From: Sphingomonas quercus
Lineage (GTDB): Bacteria; Pseudomonadota; Alphaproteobacteria; Sphingomonadales; Sphingomonadaceae
Direction of reading: 5' to 3'
Assembly (NCBI RefSeq): GCF_018863195.1
Contig: NZ_JAHKRT010000008.1
Span: 124,001-188,000, forward strand
DNA: 64,000 bases
The notes beneath the pieces were generated by a model. That model saw only the letters and a list, made by a program, of their open reading frames with translations, did not search any database and was not told where the DNA came from. Shown here one piece after another: positions 53,308 through 64,000 of this stretch. Position 1 is the first letter of the stretch. The number at the start of each line of letters is the position of its first letter. The translations under genes were made by a program, and so were the position numbers.

Positions 53308-55094
53308 TGCCTGCCGCCTATCAGATCATCGACCATGTCTATGATGCCGTGGTCGTCGGGGCCGGCGGCTCGGGCCTGCGCGCCACGATGGGCATCGCCG
53401 AGGCGGGCCTCAAGACGGCCTGCATCACCAAGGTATTCCCGACGCGCAGCCATACCGTCGCAGCGCAGGGCGGCATCGCCGCCAGCCTCGGCAACATGGG
53501 CCCGGACCACTGGACCTGGCACATGTACGACACCGTCAAGGGCTCCGACTGGCTCGGCGACCAGGACGCGATCGAATATATGGTTCGCGAGGCGCCGGCC
53601 GCGGTCTATGAGCTCGAGCACGCCGGCGTGCCGTTCAGCCGTACCGACGCCGGCAAGATCTACCAGCGTCCGTTCGGTGGCATGATGCAGAATATGGGCG
53701 AGGGTCCGCCCGCGCAGCGCACCTGTGCGGCTGCCGACCGCACCGGCCACGCGATGCTGCATGCGCTCTACCAGCAGAGCCTGAAATACGACGCTGACTT
53801 CTTCATCGAATATTTCGCGCTCGACCTGATCATGGAGGACGGCGTCTGCAAGGGCGTGATCGCGCTCTGCATGGAGGACGGCACCATCCATCGCTTCCGC
53901 TCGCAGGCGGTGGTGCTGGCGACGGGCGGCTATGGCCGCTGCTATTTCTCGGCGACCTCCGCGCACACCTGCACCGGCGACGGCGGCGGCATGGTATTGC
54001 GCGCCGGCCTGCCGCTCCAGGACATGGAGTTCGTGCAGTTCCACCCGACCGGCATCTACGGCGCGGGCGTGCTCATCACGGAGGGCGCGCGCGGCGAGGG
54101 CGGCTATCTCACCAACAGCGAGGGCGAGCGCTTCATGGAGCGCTACGCTCCTTCGGCCAAGGACCTCGCCAGCCGCGACGTGGTGTCGCGCTCGATGGCG
54201 ATGGAAATCCGCGAGGGCCGGGGCGTCGGCAAGAACAAGGACCACATCTACCTGCACCTCGATCATATCGATCCCAAGGTGCTGCACGAGCGGCTGCCCG
54301 GCATCACCGAGACCGGCAAGATCTTCGCCGGCGTCGACCTGACGCGCCAGCCGCTGCCGGTGGTGCCGACCGTCCATTACAATATGGGCGGCATCCCGAC
54401 CAATTATCACGGCGAAGTCGTCACCCTGAAGAACGGCAATCCGGACACCGTCGTCCCCGGCCTGTTCGCGGTGGGCGAGGCGGCATGCGTTTCGGTCCAC
54501 GGCGCCAACCGCCTCGGCTCCAACTCGCTGATCGACCTGGTCGTGTTCGGCCGCGCCACCGGCCATCGCATCGCCGAGCTGGTCAAGCCGAATTCCAAGC
54601 ACGGGCAGATCGTCAGCTCCGAGGATGATCGCGCGCTCGCCCGGCTCGATCGCTTCCGCAACGCGGCCGGCGGCTCTCCGACCGCAGAGATCCGCGCCAA
54701 TATGCAGCGCACCATGCAGGCCGATTGCGCGGTGTTCCGTACCACCGCGTCATTGCGTGAGGGCATGGAGAAGATCGACAATGTCGCCGCCAGCCTGCAG
54801 GATGTCGGCATCTCCGACCGCTCGCTGATCTGGAACACCGATCTGGTCGAGACGCTGGAGCTCGACAACATGCTGCCGCAAGCGGTGGTGACGATGCATT
54901 CCGCCGCCAATCGCCAGGAAAGCCGCGGCGCGCACATGCACGAGGATTTTCCGCAGCGCGATGACGCGACATGGATGAAGCATACCATCTCGTGGTTCGA
55001 GAAGGGCGCCGTCCGCCTCGATTATCGTCCGGTCCACGAATACACGCTCACCGACGAGGTGAGCTACATCAAGCCCAAGGCGCGGGTTTACTGA
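53307..55094 (+). CDS. sdhA: Succinate dehydrogenase flavoprotein subunit SdhA
   Basis: 595 residues. SdhA oxidises succinate to fumarate. FAD binding is shown by [20 protein letters not shown] and the covalent-FAD His in [19 protein letters not shown]. The catalytic-domain marker [19 protein letters not shown] and [15 protein letters not shown] follow, and SDH-specific [15 protein letters not shown]-terminal [18 protein letters not shown] is normal. Length is typical. sdhB follows after nine bases. Confidence 0.97.
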   Translation: MPAAYQIIDHVYDAVVVGAGGSGLRATMGIAEAGLKTACITKVFPTRSHTVAAQGGIAASLGNMGPDHWTWHMYDTVKGSDWLGDQDAIEYMVREAPAAVYELEHAGVPFSRTDAGKIYQRPFGGMMQNMGEGPPAQRTCAAADRTGHAMLHALYQQSLKYDADFFIEYFALDLIMEDGVCKGVIALCMEDGTIHRFRSQAVVLATGGYGRCYFSATSAHTCTGDGGGMVLRAGLPLQDMEFVQFHPTGIYGAGVLITEGARGEGGYLTNSEGERFMERYAPSAKDLASRDVVSRSMAMEIREGRGVGKNKDHIYLHLDHIDPKVLHERLPGITETGKIFAGVDLTRQPLPVVPTVHYNMGGIPTNYHGEVVTLKNGNPDTVVPGLFAVGEAACVSVHGANRLGSNSLIDLVVFGRATGHRIAELVKPNSKHGQIVSSEDDRALARLDRFRNAAGGSPTAEIRANMQRTMQADCAVFRTTASLREGMEKIDNVAASLQDVGISDRSLIWNTDLVETLELDNMLPQAVVTMHSAANRQESRGAHMHEDFPQRDDATWMKHTISWFEKGAVRLDYRPVHEYTLTDEVSYIKPKARVY

Positions 55095-55103
55095 GGTCTC
55101 GAC

Positions 55104-55889
55104 ATGGCTGAATTTTCGCTGCCCAAGAACTCCGTCATCACCAAGGACGGCAAGGTCCACAAGGCCGAGGCCGGGGCGAAGGACGTCCGCACCTTCCGCA
55201 TCTATCGCTACGATCCGGATACGGGCGAGAACCCCCGCTACGACACGTTCGAGGTCGATCTGGCGGAGTGCGGGCCGATGGTCCTCGACGCGCTGATCAA
55301 GATCAAGTCGGAGCAGGATGCGTCGCTGACTTTCCGCCGCTCCTGCCGCGAAGGCATCTGCGGCTCCTGCTCGATGAACATCGACGGCACCAACACGCTC
55401 GCCTGCACCCAGGCGATCGAGGACATCAAGGGCGATGTCCGCATCACCCCGCTGCCGCACATGGACGTGATCAAGGACCTAGTGCCGGACTTCACCCATT
55501 TCTACGCCCAATACGCCTCGATCCGCCCGTGGCTGCAGACGGTGACGCCGGCGCCTTCGGGCAAGGAGCGGCTCCAGTCACCGGACGATCGCGCCAAGCT
55601 CGACGGCCTTTACGAGTGCATCCTGTGCGCCTGCTGCTCCACCTCATGCCCGAGCTATTGGTGGAATTCGGACAAGTTCCTTGGGCCGGCGATCCTGCTC
55701 CAGGCCTATCGGTGGCTGGCCGACAGCCGCGACGAGATGACCGGCGAGCGGCTGGACGAGCTGGAGGATCCCTTCCGCCTCTATCGCTGCCACACGATCA
55801 TGAACTGCTCGAACGTCTGCCCCAAGGGCCTGTCACCGGCGCGCGCCATCGCCGAGGTCAAGAAGATGGTGGCCGAGCGCGCGATCTGA
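55104..55889 (+). CDS. sdhB: Succinate dehydrogenase iron-sulfur subunit SdhB
   Basis: 261 residues. SdhB passes electrons from SdhA to quinone. It holds the [2Fe-2S] cluster in [16 protein letters not shown] with a later Cys in TLACTQ, and the [4Fe-4S] and [3Fe-4S] ligands in [17 protein letters not shown] and [17 protein letters not shown]. The C-terminus [11 protein letters not shown] is normal. A long hairpin follows and may end the operon. Confidence 0.97.
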   Translation: MAEFSLPKNSVITKDGKVHKAEAGAKDVRTFRIYRYDPDTGENPRYDTFEVDLAECGPMVLDALIKIKSEQDASLTFRRSCREGICGSCSMNIDGTNTLACTQAIEDIKGDVRITPLPHMDVIKDLVPDFTHFYAQYASIRPWLQTVTPAPSGKERLQSPDDRAKLDGLYECILCACCSTSCPSYWWNSDKFLGPAILLQAYRWLADSRDEMTGERLDELEDPFRLYRCHTIMNCSNVCPKGLSPARAIAEVKKMVAERAI

Positions 55890-55924
55890 CGAGGAACGAC
55901 GGGGGAGCGACACGCATCAGGGCA

Positions 55925-55976
55925 GGGAAGAAGGTTGGGGACTGGTCGCGCCAGATCCGAACAACCCTCTTCCCTG
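55925..55976 (+). terminator. Long imperfect hairpin after the sdhCDAB operon
   Basis: AGGGAAGAAGGTTG (55925-55938) pairs with CAACCCTCTTCCCT (55963-55976) with one A-C mismatch in 14. The 24-base loop itself can form CTGG/CCAG. It lies 36 bases after the sdhB stop; GAAA follows rather than a T run. Its two arms could also be a repeat-family element. Confidence 0.5.
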
Positions 55977-56007
55977 AAACGGAGAGGGCTCCTAGGTCCG
56001 CTCCTGA

Positions 56008-57195
56008 ATGACCACGCTCCTCGAACGCTACCAGGCCCTCGTCGGCGCCGGCGAACTCCGTCCCGACCCCGACCAGCAGGCCACCGCCGCGCGGCTGGAT
56101 CGGCTGGCGGCTGAACTTGCCGATCCGCCGTCCGCCGGCCTGATGGACCGGCTGCTTCGCCGCCGCCCGCCGACCGTGCGCGGGCTCTACCTGTGGGGCG
56201 GGGTAGGGCGCGGCAAGTCGATGCTGATGGACCTGTTCTACGAGACCGCGACCGTCGAGCCCCGCCGCCGCGTCCATTTCCACGAATTCATGCTGGAGGT
56301 GCACCAGCGCCTCAACCATGTCCGCCAGCACGAGGCGGGCGATCCGATCGCCCCGGTCGCAGCAGCGCTGGCGGCGGAGGCGCGACTGCTCTGTTTTGAC
56401 GAGATGGTCGTCAACAACATGGCCGATGCGGCCATCCTGTCGCGGCTGTTCACGGCGCTGCTCGACGCGGGCACGACGATCGTCACCACCTCCAACCGGC
56501 CGCCGCGCGATCTCTACAAGGACGGGCTCAACCGCGAACTGTTCCTGCCGTTCATCGCGCTGCTCGAGGAGCGGCTCGACGTCATCTCGCTCGACGGGCC
56601 GACCGACTATCGGCTGGAGCGGCTGGGCGGCGCGCCGACCTGGTATGTGCCGAACGGCCCGGTGGCGACCGAGGCGCTGTCGCGCGCCTTTTTCCGCCTC
56701 ACCGATTATCCGGTCGAGGATCGCGCCCATGTCCCCTCGGAAGAACTGGCCATCCCCGGCGGGCGCAGCATTCATGTGCCAAAGGCCCTGAAAGGCGTCG
56801 CCGTGTTCTCGTTCAGGCGATTGTGCGGCGAGCCGCGCGGCGCGGCCGACTACATCGCCATCGCCCGGCATTTCCATACCGTGATCATCGTCGGCATCCC
56901 GGTGATGGGGCCGGACAAGCGCAACGAGGCGGCGCGTTTCAAGACGCTGGTCGATGCGTTCTACGAGCATAATGTGAAGCTGCTCGCCGCCGCCGATGCC
57001 GAGCCCGCCGGCCTCTATCCGGACGGCGACGGCGCCTTCGAGTTCGAGCGCACCGTTTCCCGGCTCATGGAGATGCAGTCGCAGGACTATCTGGCGTCGG
57101 GCCACGGGGTCGGCCGGGAGTTGGAAAGTCGCCCAGATCCGACGTCATTGAGCGCCCGCAATATAAAGTCGCGAAACACTGCCCAAAGCGGTTGA
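56008..57195 (+). CDS. zapE: Cell division protein ZapE (AFG1-like ATPase)
   Basis: 395 residues. ZapE is a peripheral P-loop ATPase that interacts with FtsZ and is the bacterial relative of mitochondrial AFG1. LYLWGGVGRGKSMLMDLFYE has Walker A, HFHEFMLEVHQRLNHVR follows, LLCFDEMVVNNMADAAILSR has Walker B, and TTSNRPPRDLYKDGLNR is a family segment. The later FVP-like and RFKTLVDAFYEHNVKLLAAA pieces are normal. The last 25 residues, from VGRELESRP on, look unlike family ends, which usually stop soon after ASGHG; the extension may come from a lost stop. mdh follows after 104 bases. Confidence 0.92.
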   Translation: MTTLLERYQALVGAGELRPDPDQQATAARLDRLAAELADPPSAGLMDRLLRRRPPTVRGLYLWGGVGRGKSMLMDLFYETATVEPRRRVHFHEFMLEVHQRLNHVRQHEAGDPIAPVAAALAAEARLLCFDEMVVNNMADAAILSRLFTALLDAGTTIVTTSNRPPRDLYKDGLNRELFLPFIALLEERLDVISLDGPTDYRLERLGGAPTWYVPNGPVATEALSRAFFRLTDYPVEDRAHVPSEELAIPGGRSIHVPKALKGVAVFSFRRLCGEPRGAADYIAIARHFHTVIIVGIPVMGPDKRNEAARFKTLVDAFYEHNVKLLAAADAEPAGLYPDGDGAFEFERTVSRLMEMQSQDYLASGHGVGRELESRPDPTSLSARNIKSRNTAQSG

Positions 57196-57284
57196 ACCGT
57201 TAAGCAAGCGGGTTTAAGCGGACCCCGCTCCACGCCTTTGGTCGTCCCTTTTTGCGGCCACCTCGCGTGGCATGTGGACGATAA

Positions 57285-58262
<978 letters not shown>

Positions 58263-58278
58263 CGCTGGGCTGACACCA

Positions 58279-58304
58279 CGCCGCGCCTGGTAACGGGCGC
58301 GGCG
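58279..58304 (+). terminator. Perfect nine-pair hairpin between mdh and sucD
   Basis: CGCCGCGCC (58279-58287) pairs exactly with GGCGCGGCG (58296-58304) around TGGTAACG, 16 bases after the mdh stop. CTTCATCAT follows, so it may be a terminator, attenuator or mRNA-processing hairpin separating mdh from the suc genes. Confidence 0.5.
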
Positions 58305-58355
58305 CTTCATCATATCCCCGGTCCCGCCGGGGAGCGGAAGGGACCGGAAACGAAC

Positions 58356-59240
58356 ATGTCGATCCTCGTCAACGCGAACACCAAGGTCATCTGCCAGGGC
58401 ATCACGGGCGCCCAGGGCACGTTCCACTCGGAGCAGGCCATCGCCTATGGCACCAAGATGGTCGGCGGCGTCACGCCGGGCAAGGGTGGGCAGACCCATA
58501 TCGGCCTGCCGGTGTTCGACACCGTCCGGGAGGCGGTCACCGCCACCGGCGCCGACGCCTCGGTCATCTACGTGCCGCCGCCCTTCGCGGCCGACTCCAT
58601 CCTCGAGGCGATCGACGCCGAGGTGCCGCTGATCGTGTGCATCACCGAGGGCATTCCGGTGCTCGACATGGTCAAGGTGAAGCGCGCGCTGTCCGGTTCG
58701 AAGTCGCGCCTGATCGGGCCGAACTGCCCGGGCGTGCTGACGCCGGGCGAGTGCAAGATCGGCATCATGCCCGGCAACATCTTCTCAAAGGGCTCGGTCG
58801 GCGTCGTCTCGCGCTCCGGCACGCTCACCTATGAGGCGGTGTTCCAGACCAGCCAGCAGGGCCTTGGCCAGACCACCGCGGTCGGCATCGGCGGCGATCC
58901 GGTGAACGGAACCAACTTCATCGACGTGCTGGAGTTGTTCCTGGCCGATGACGACACCAAATCCATCATCATGATTGGTGAGATCGGCGGTTCCGCCGAG
59001 GAAGACGCGGCGCAGTTCCTCAAGGACGAGGCGAAGCGCGGCCGCAAGAAGCCGATGGTCGGCTTCATCGCCGGCCGCACCGCGCCTCCGGGCCGCCGCA
59101 TGGGCCATGCCGGCGCCATCGTTTCCGGTGGCAAGGGCGGCGCCGAGGACAAGATCGCCGCCATGGAAGAAGCGGGCATCCGCGTCTCCCCCAGCCCGTC
59201 GGAGCTGGGGACGACGTTGAAGGCTCTGCTTAACGGATAG
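58356..59240 (+). CDS. sucD: Succinate-CoA ligase subunit alpha
   Basis: 294 residues. SucD carries the CoA-binding domain and the phosphohistidine of succinyl-CoA synthetase. The N-terminus [60 protein letters not shown] and the active-site His in [16 protein letters not shown] are all typical. SucC, the beta subunit needed for activity, is not beside it: mdh precedes and sucA follows. It must be encoded elsewhere in the genome. Confidence 0.97.
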   Translation: MSILVNANTKVICQGITGAQGTFHSEQAIAYGTKMVGGVTPGKGGQTHIGLPVFDTVREAVTATGADASVIYVPPPFAADSILEAIDAEVPLIVCITEGIPVLDMVKVKRALSGSKSRLIGPNCPGVLTPGECKIGIMPGNIFSKGSVGVVSRSGTLTYEAVFQTSQQGLGQTTAVGIGGDPVNGTNFIDVLELFLADDDTKSIIMIGEIGGSAEEDAAQFLKDEAKRGRKKPMVGFIAGRTAPPGRRMGHAGAIVSGGKGGAEDKIAAMEEAGIRVSPSPSELGTTLKALLNG

Positions 59241-59300
59241 GAACTAGGCACAGGTCCGCCGTTCTATTCCGGACGGCGAGCCGCCCGAAGGACAGGTGTG

Positions 59301-62210
59301 ATGGGATACGAGACTCTGGATTTCGCAGGCGTCGAAGGGGTGAGCCCCAGCTTCGTGGAATCCTTGTACCGGGCGTATGCGGCGAACCCGAACGCGGTCG
59401 ACGCGGGCTGGCGCGGCTTCTTCGAGGGGCTGGACCGGACCGCGCTCGGCGGCCCGAGCTGGGCCAACCGCAACTGGCCGCCGTCCGATACCGACGCGCT
59501 GATCGCCGGGCTCGATCCCACCCAGATGACGCCGGCACCGGCGCCGGCCAAGGGCGGCAAGCCGGCTGCGGCCGCCGCCGCTCCGGCTGCTGCCGCGGCT
59601 CCGTCGGTCGAGGCTCTGGCCGCCGCGGCGCGGGATTCGATCAGCGCGATGATGCTGATCCGCACCTATCGCGTGCGCGGCCACCTTGCCGCCGATCTCG
59701 ATCCGCTGGGCATGGCCAAGCGCGATCTGCCGGCGGACCTCACGCCTGAATATCACGGCTTCACTGGTGCCGATCTCGATCGTCCGATCTATCTCGGCGG
59801 CGCGCTCGGCGTCCAGCACGCCACCGTGCGCGAGATCGTCGACATCCTGCGCCGCAATTACTGCGGCAAGGTCGGCCTTGAATATATGCACATCGGCGAC
59901 GTCGAGGAGCGGCGCTTCCTGCAGGAGCGGATGGAAGGCAAGGACGCCGAGATCCACTTCACCAACGAGGGCAAGAAGGCGATCCTCGCCAAGGTCATCG
60001 AGGGCGAGCAGTACGAGAAGTTCCTCGGCAAGAAGTATGTCGGCACCAAGCGCTTCGGTCTGGATGGCGGCGAATCGATGATCCCGGCGCTGGAAAGCGT
60101 CATCAAATATGGCGGCGCCGCCGGCGTGCGCGAGATCATCTTCGGCATGGCCCATCGCGGCCGCCTGAACGTGCTCGCGAATGTGATGGCCAAGCCGTAC
60201 AAGGTGATCTTCCACGAGTTCGCCGGCGGCTCGGCCAACCCCGACGATGTCGGTGGCTCGGGCGACGTGAAGTACCACCTCGGCACCTCCACGGACCGCA
60301 GCTTCGACGGCATCAACGTCCACATGTCGCTGGTGCCCAACCCGTCGCACCTCGAGGCGTCCGATCCGGTCGTGCTCGGCAAGGCGCGTGCCAAGCAGAC
60401 CAAGGTCGACGATCTCAAGCGCGAGACGGTGCTGCCGGTGCTGCTGCACGGCGACGCCGCGTTCGCGGGGCAGGGTATCGTCGCGGAGTGTTTCGGCTTC
60501 TCGGGCCTGGTCGGCTACAATACCGGCGGCACGATCCATTTCGTGATCAACAATCAGGTCGGCTTCACCACCTCGCCGCAGTTCGCGCGCTCCTCGCCCT
60601 ATCCGTCGGATATCGCGAAGATGGTGCAGGCGCCGATCCTGCACGTGAACGGCGACGATCCCGAGGCCGTCACCTTCGCCACCAAGCTGGCCACCGAGTT
60701 TCGCCAGACGTTCAAGCGCGACGTGGTCGTCGACATGTGGTGCTATCGCCGCTTCGGCCACAACGAGGCGGACGAGCCGAGCTTCACCCAGCCGCTGATG
60801 TATGACGAGATTCGCCAGCATCCGCCGGTGTCCGCCATCTATGCCGAGCGGCTGATCGCCGAGGGCGTGATCGACGACAGGTTCGTCGACGAGCATGCCG
60901 ACGCCTTCGTCGCCAGGCTCGACGAGGAATTCGCCGCCGCCAAGGGCTACAAGGCCAATGAAGCGGACTGGTTCGGCGGCGAGTGGGAAGGGCTCTCCAT
61001 CCCCGCCGAGACGATCAACGAGCGCCGCGCCGCGCAGACCGGCATCGTGCCGGCGCGCATCGCCGCGCTCGGCGAGGTGCTGACCACCATCCCCGAGGGC
61101 TTCACCCCGCACAAGACGCTGGTCCGCATCCTCGACGCCAAGCGCAAGACGTTGCAGGACGGCGAGGGCATCGACTGGGCGACCGCCGAGGCGCTGGCCT
61201 TCGGCACGCTGTTGCAGGACGGCTATGGCGTGCGCCTTTCCGGCCAGGATGTCGGCCGCGGCACCTTCTCGCAACGCCATGCGGTGTGGACGGACCAGAA
61301 GCTCGGCACCAGCTATATCCCGCTGTCGTCGATCGATCGCGGATTCCAGGTGCTGAACAGCCCGCTGTCCGAATATGGCGTGCTCGGCTTCGAATATGGC
61401 TATGCCTCGACGGCGCCGAAGACGCTGGTGTTATGGGAAGCGCAGTTCGGCGATTTCGCCAATGGCGCGCAGATCATCATCGACCAGTTCATTGCCGCCG
61501 GCGAGGTGAAGTGGCTGCGCGCCAACGGCCTCGTCATGCTGCTGCCGCATGGTTACGAAGGGCAGGGGCCGGAACATAGTTCGGCTCGCCTTGAGCGCTA
61601 TCTCCAGCTCTGCGCCGAAGATAATATGCAGGTCGCGAACTGCACGACGCCGGCCAATTACTTCCACATCCTGCGCCGGCAGATGCTGCGTCCGTTCCGC
61701 AAGCCGCTGATCATCATGACGCCCAAGTCGCTGCTGCGGCACAAGGCGGCGGTGTCGTCGATGGCCGATTTCGCCGAGGACAGCCGCTTCCACCGCGTGC
61801 TCGACGATCCGTCCGCGCCCGATCCCCAGGGGGTGACGCGGCTCGTGCTGTGCTCCGGCAAGGTCTATTACGATCTCGCCGAGGCGCGCGATGCGGCGGG
61901 CGACACTTCCACGATGATCCTGCGCTTCGAGCAGCTCTATCCCTTCCCGGGCGATGTGCTGGCCGAAGTGCTGGCCAAGCTGCCGAAGCTGGAGACGATC
62001 GTCTGGGCGCAGGAGGAGCCGAAGAATGCCGGCTCCTGGTTCTTCGTCGAGCCGCTGATCGAGGAAGTGCTGGCCAAGGCGGATGTCGCGCCCAAGCGCG
62101 CGCTCTATGCGGGCCGCGCCGCCGGTGCCGCCACCGCCACCGGCTTCGCCAAGCGCCACCAGCAGGAGCAGGAGGCGCTCGTCGCCCAGGCTCTCGGCCG
62201 TTCCGCCTGA
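59301..62210 (+). CDS. sucA: 2-oxoglutarate dehydrogenase E1 component
   Basis: 969 residues. SucA decarboxylates 2-oxoglutarate with thiamine diphosphate. The N-terminal [20 protein letters not shown] then WRGFFEG is standard. After an Ala-rich linker come [55 protein letters not shown], the ThDP-binding [13 protein letters not shown] through NNQVGFTT, and [20 protein letters not shown]. The C-terminal [19 protein letters not shown] and [16 protein letters not shown] are normal. The ATG at 59301 is preferred to the GTG at 59298 because it leaves better spacing from GGACAGG. It follows sucD after 60 bases. Confidence 0.97.
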   Translation: MGYETLDFAGVEGVSPSFVESLYRAYAANPNAVDAGWRGFFEGLDRTALGGPSWANRNWPPSDTDALIAGLDPTQMTPAPAPAKGGKPAAAAAAPAAAAAPSVEALAAAARDSISAMMLIRTYRVRGHLAADLDPLGMAKRDLPADLTPEYHGFTGADLDRPIYLGGALGVQHATVREIVDILRRNYCGKVGLEYMHIGDVEERRFLQERMEGKDAEIHFTNEGKKAILAKVIEGEQYEKFLGKKYVGTKRFGLDGGESMIPALESVIKYGGAAGVREIIFGMAHRGRLNVLANVMAKPYKVIFHEFAGGSANPDDVGGSGDVKYHLGTSTDRSFDGINVHMSLVPNPSHLEASDPVVLGKARAKQTKVDDLKRETVLPVLLHGDAAFAGQGIVAECFGFSGLVGYNTGGTIHFVINNQVGFTTSPQFARSSPYPSDIAKMVQAPILHVNGDDPEAVTFATKLATEFRQTFKRDVVVDMWCYRRFGHNEADEPSFTQPLMYDEIRQHPPVSAIYAERLIAEGVIDDRFVDEHADAFVARLDEEFAAAKGYKANEADWFGGEWEGLSIPAETINERRAAQTGIVPARIAALGEVLTTIPEGFTPHKTLVRILDAKRKTLQDGEGIDWATAEALAFGTLLQDGYGVRLSGQDVGRGTFSQRHAVWTDQKLGTSYIPLSSIDRGFQVLNSPLSEYGVLGFEYGYASTAPKTLVLWEAQFGDFANGAQIIIDQFIAAGEVKWLRANGLVMLLPHGYEGQGPEHSSARLERYLQLCAEDNMQVANCTTPANYFHILRRQMLRPFRKPLIIMTPKSLLRHKAAVSSMADFAEDSRFHRVLDDPSAPDPQGVTRLVLCSGKVYYDLAEARDAAGDTSTMILRFEQLYPFPGDVLAEVLAKLPKLETIVWAQEEPKNAGSWFFVEPLIEEVLAKADVAPKRALYAGRAAGAATATGFAKRHQQEQEALVAQALGRSA

Positions 62211-62241
62211 CCGACTAACGAATATACTGAGGACGAAGATC

Positions 62242-63525
62242 ATGGCGACCGATGTGAAGGTGCCCACGCTGGGCGAGTCGATCACCGAGGCGACCTTGGG
62301 CCAGTGGCTCAAGAAGCCGGGCGAGCCGGTGAAGGCCGATGAGCCCATCGCCAGCCTCGAGACGGACAAGGTCGCCGTCGAGGTGCCTGCGCCCGTCGCC
62401 GGCATCATGGGTGCCCATGCCGTGGCCGAGGGCGACACGGTGAATGTCGGCGCGGTGATCGCGGTGATCGAGGCGGGTAGCGGCGCCGCCGCCCCGGCTC
62501 CGGCCGCCGCCGCGCCGGCCGCTCAGACCCCGGCCTCGCTCAAGGCCGCCGATCCGGTGCCGGAGCCGGCGCTGCGCAGCGATGCCGCACCCGCCGCCGC
62601 GACCGAGGAGGATGACGGCTCGCCGCTGACCCTGTCGCCGGCGGTGCGTCGCCTCGTGCTCGAACTCGGGGTCGATCCCTCGGGCATCAAGGGCACCGGC
62701 AAGGATGGCCGCCTGACCAAGGACGACGTGCTCGCCGCGGCCAAGACCGCGCCCAAGGCCGCCCCGGCCCCGGCCGCCGCCGCCGCTCCGTCTGCGACCG
62801 CCCCCGCCGCCGCGGCGACGGGCGAGCGCCGCGAGGAGCGGGTGCGCATGACGCGCCTGCGCCAGACGGTCGCGCGCCGCCTCAAGGAAGCGCAGAACAC
62901 CGCCGCGATGCTCACCACCTTCAACGACGTCGACATGACGGCGGTGATCGAGGCGCGCGCCAGGTACAAGGACCTGTTCGAGAAGAAGCATGGCGTCCGC
63001 CTCGGCTTCATGGGCTTCTTCGTGAAGGCCGCCTGCATGGCCTTGAAGGACATTCCCGCCGTCAACGCCTCGATCGACGGCGACGATATCGTCTATCACG
63101 ATTATGCCGACATCTCGGTCGCGGTTTCCGCGCCGAACGGGCTGGTCGTGCCGGTGATCCGCGACGCGCAGTCGCTGTCCGTCGCCGGCATCGAGAAGAC
63201 CATCGGCGATTTCGGCAAGCGCGCCAAGGATGGGACGCTCAAGATGGACGAGATGAAGGGCGGCACCTTCACCATCTCCAATGGCGGCGTGTTTGGCTCG
63301 CTGATGTCGACCCCGATCATCAATCCGCCGCAGTCGGCCGTGCTCGGCCTGCACCGCATCGAGGATCGTCCGGTGGTGCGCGACGGGCAGGTCGTCGTCC
63401 GCCCGATGATGTATCTCGCGCTTTCCTACGATCACCGGCTGATCGACGGCCGCGAGGCGGTGACCTTCCTCGTCGCGCTGAAGAACGCGATCGAGGATCC
63501 GACACGCCTGCTGATCGACCTCTGA
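62242..63525 (+). CDS. sucB: Dihydrolipoyllysine succinyltransferase, E2 of 2-oxoglutarate dehydrogenase
   Basis: 427 residues. One lipoyl domain (about 1-80) has the lipoyl-lysine in [13 protein letters not shown]. An Ala/Pro linker leads to the peripheral-subunit-binding domain (about 128-170; [20 protein letters not shown] then [13 protein letters not shown]). The catalytic domain has [56 protein letters not shown] and the active site [17 protein letters not shown]. The start at 62242 follows TGAGGAC. sucA lies 31 bases upstream and lpd ten bases downstream. Confidence 0.97.
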   Translation: MATDVKVPTLGESITEATLGQWLKKPGEPVKADEPIASLETDKVAVEVPAPVAGIMGAHAVAEGDTVNVGAVIAVIEAGSGAAAPAPAAAAPAAQTPASLKAADPVPEPALRSDAAPAAATEEDDGSPLTLSPAVRRLVLELGVDPSGIKGTGKDGRLTKDDVLAAAKTAPKAAPAPAAAAAPSATAPAAAATGERREERVRMTRLRQTVARRLKEAQNTAAMLTTFNDVDMTAVIEARARYKDLFEKKHGVRLGFMGFFVKAACMALKDIPAVNASIDGDDIVYHDYADISVAVSAPNGLVVPVIRDAQSLSVAGIEKTIGDFGKRAKDGTLKMDEMKGGTFTISNGGVFGSLMSTPIINPPQSAVLGLHRIEDRPVVRDGQVVVRPMMYLALSYDHRLIDGREAVTFLVALKNAIEDPTRLLIDL

Positions 63526-63535
63526 GGACTCACCA

Positions 63536-64000
63536 ATGGCTGATTATGATTTCGACGTCCTCGTCATCGGCTCCGGCCCGGGCGGCTATGTCGCCGCGAT
63601 CCGGGCGGCGCAGCTCGGGCTGAAGACGGCGTGCGCGGAGAGCCGCGAGACGCTGGGCGGCACCTGCCTCAATGTCGGCTGCATCCCGTCCAAGGCGCTC
63701 CTCAACGCGTCGGAGAAATATGAGGAGGTGCATTCCGGCCTGCTCGCCAAATATGGCGTGAAGGCGGAGAATGTCTCGCTCGATCTCGATGCCATGCACG
63801 GCCAGCGTATCGAGGCGGTGAAGGGCCTCACCGGCGGCATCGAGTTCCTGTTCAAGAAGAACAAGGTCGAGTGGCTGAAGGGCCGCGCGAGCTTCGAATC
63901 CGCCGACACGGTGAAGGTCGCCGATCGCACCGTGCGCGCGAAGAACATCATCATCGCCACCGGTTCGTCGGTGACGCCGCTGCCCGGCGTCGCCATCGAC
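63536..64000 (+). CDS. lpdA: Dihydrolipoyl dehydrogenase, E3 component (3' end outside window)
   Basis: 155 codons are visible and the frame is open at the window edge. E3 re-oxidises dihydrolipoamide for the oxoglutarate complex with FAD and NAD. The FAD loop FDVLVIGSGPGGYVAAIRAA and the redox-active disulfide GGTCLNVGCIPSKALLNASE are present, followed by VEWLKGRASFES and AKNIIIATGSSVTPLPG. Its place just after sucB, ten bases downstream, assigns it to the 2-oxoglutarate complex, though it may also serve others. Confidence 0.95.
   Translation, partial: MADYDFDVLVIGSGPGGYVAAIRAAQLGLKTACAESRETLGGTCLNVGCIPSKALLNASEKYEEVHSGLLAKYGVKAENVSLDLDAMHGQRIEAVKGLTGGIEFLFKKNKVEWLKGRASFESADTVKVADRTVRAKNIIIATGSSVTPLPGVAID

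Overview
This 64 kb window looks like ordinary chromosome from a GC-rich alphaproteobacterium of the order Sphingomonadales (Sphingomonas-like). The support is the very high GC, a PEPxxWA-CTERM protein, a MucR regulator, a DUF3297 gene, the gene order tsaB-rimI-mucR-fur-plsC-miaB-phoH-ybeY-corC ... lnt-metK, and short dispersed hairpin repeats built on GCCGGATCAAGTCCGGC-like and CAGGGCGACGACG-like cores. No phage, transposase, CRISPR array or rRNA operon was seen. One tRNA gene, Pro(GGG), is present. The window opens inside a class I fructose-bisphosphate aldolase gene and closes inside a dihydrolipoyl dehydrogenase gene.

Layout. 0-5.4 kb: aldolase (partial), DUF72, thiE, an L,D-transpeptidase and an M23 endopeptidase side by side, efp, and an inositol-phosphatase family gene. 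5.4-11.3 kb: a 1117-residue envelope glycan enzyme carrying GH18-like, NodB deacetylase and GT2 synthase modules, a secreted gamma-glutamyltransferase, and a tiny secreted peptide with cysteines every ten residues. 11.4-14.4 kb: lnt-metK-acylphosphatase. 14.4-18.9 kb: accessory genes (VOC protein, HAD phosphatase, Tat-exported TIM-barrel protein, glycine-zipper protein, PQQ-type sugar dehydrogenase lipoprotein) lying between lnt and corC, which are usually neighbours. 19-26 kb: the RNA-maturation and regulator cluster on the minus strand. 26-33 kb: nitroreductase, nfuA, an RhlE-type helicase, DedA, alcohol dehydrogenase, and hslVU.

33-36.5 kb: DUF3297, a PEP-CTERM protein, a Tat-exported M24 peptidase, a small membrane protein and tRNA-Pro. 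36.7-46.4 kb: yajC-secD-secF, a Mth938-domain gene, bamD, recN, a periplasmic zincin with a TPR-like tail, and ligA. This is a compact plus-strand block for protein export, outer-membrane assembly and DNA repair. 46.4-52.4 kb: a hybrid histidine kinase, phhA, prmA with an SDR gene, and a soluble chemoreceptor. 52.5-64 kb: a TCA-cycle block, sdhCDAB, zapE, mdh, sucD, sucA, sucB, lpd. sucC is absent from its usual place before sucD.

I found no convincing wholly new multi-gene system. The observations most worth a second look are the 64-residue Cys-repeat peptide beside the gamma-glutamyltransferase, the three-module glycan enzyme, a two-hairpin leader before metK, a 19-bp near-operator palindrome before the Tat-exported TIM-barrel gene, the structured leader of the RhlE-type helicase, and a plsC gene whose only canonical start lies 107 bp inside fur.
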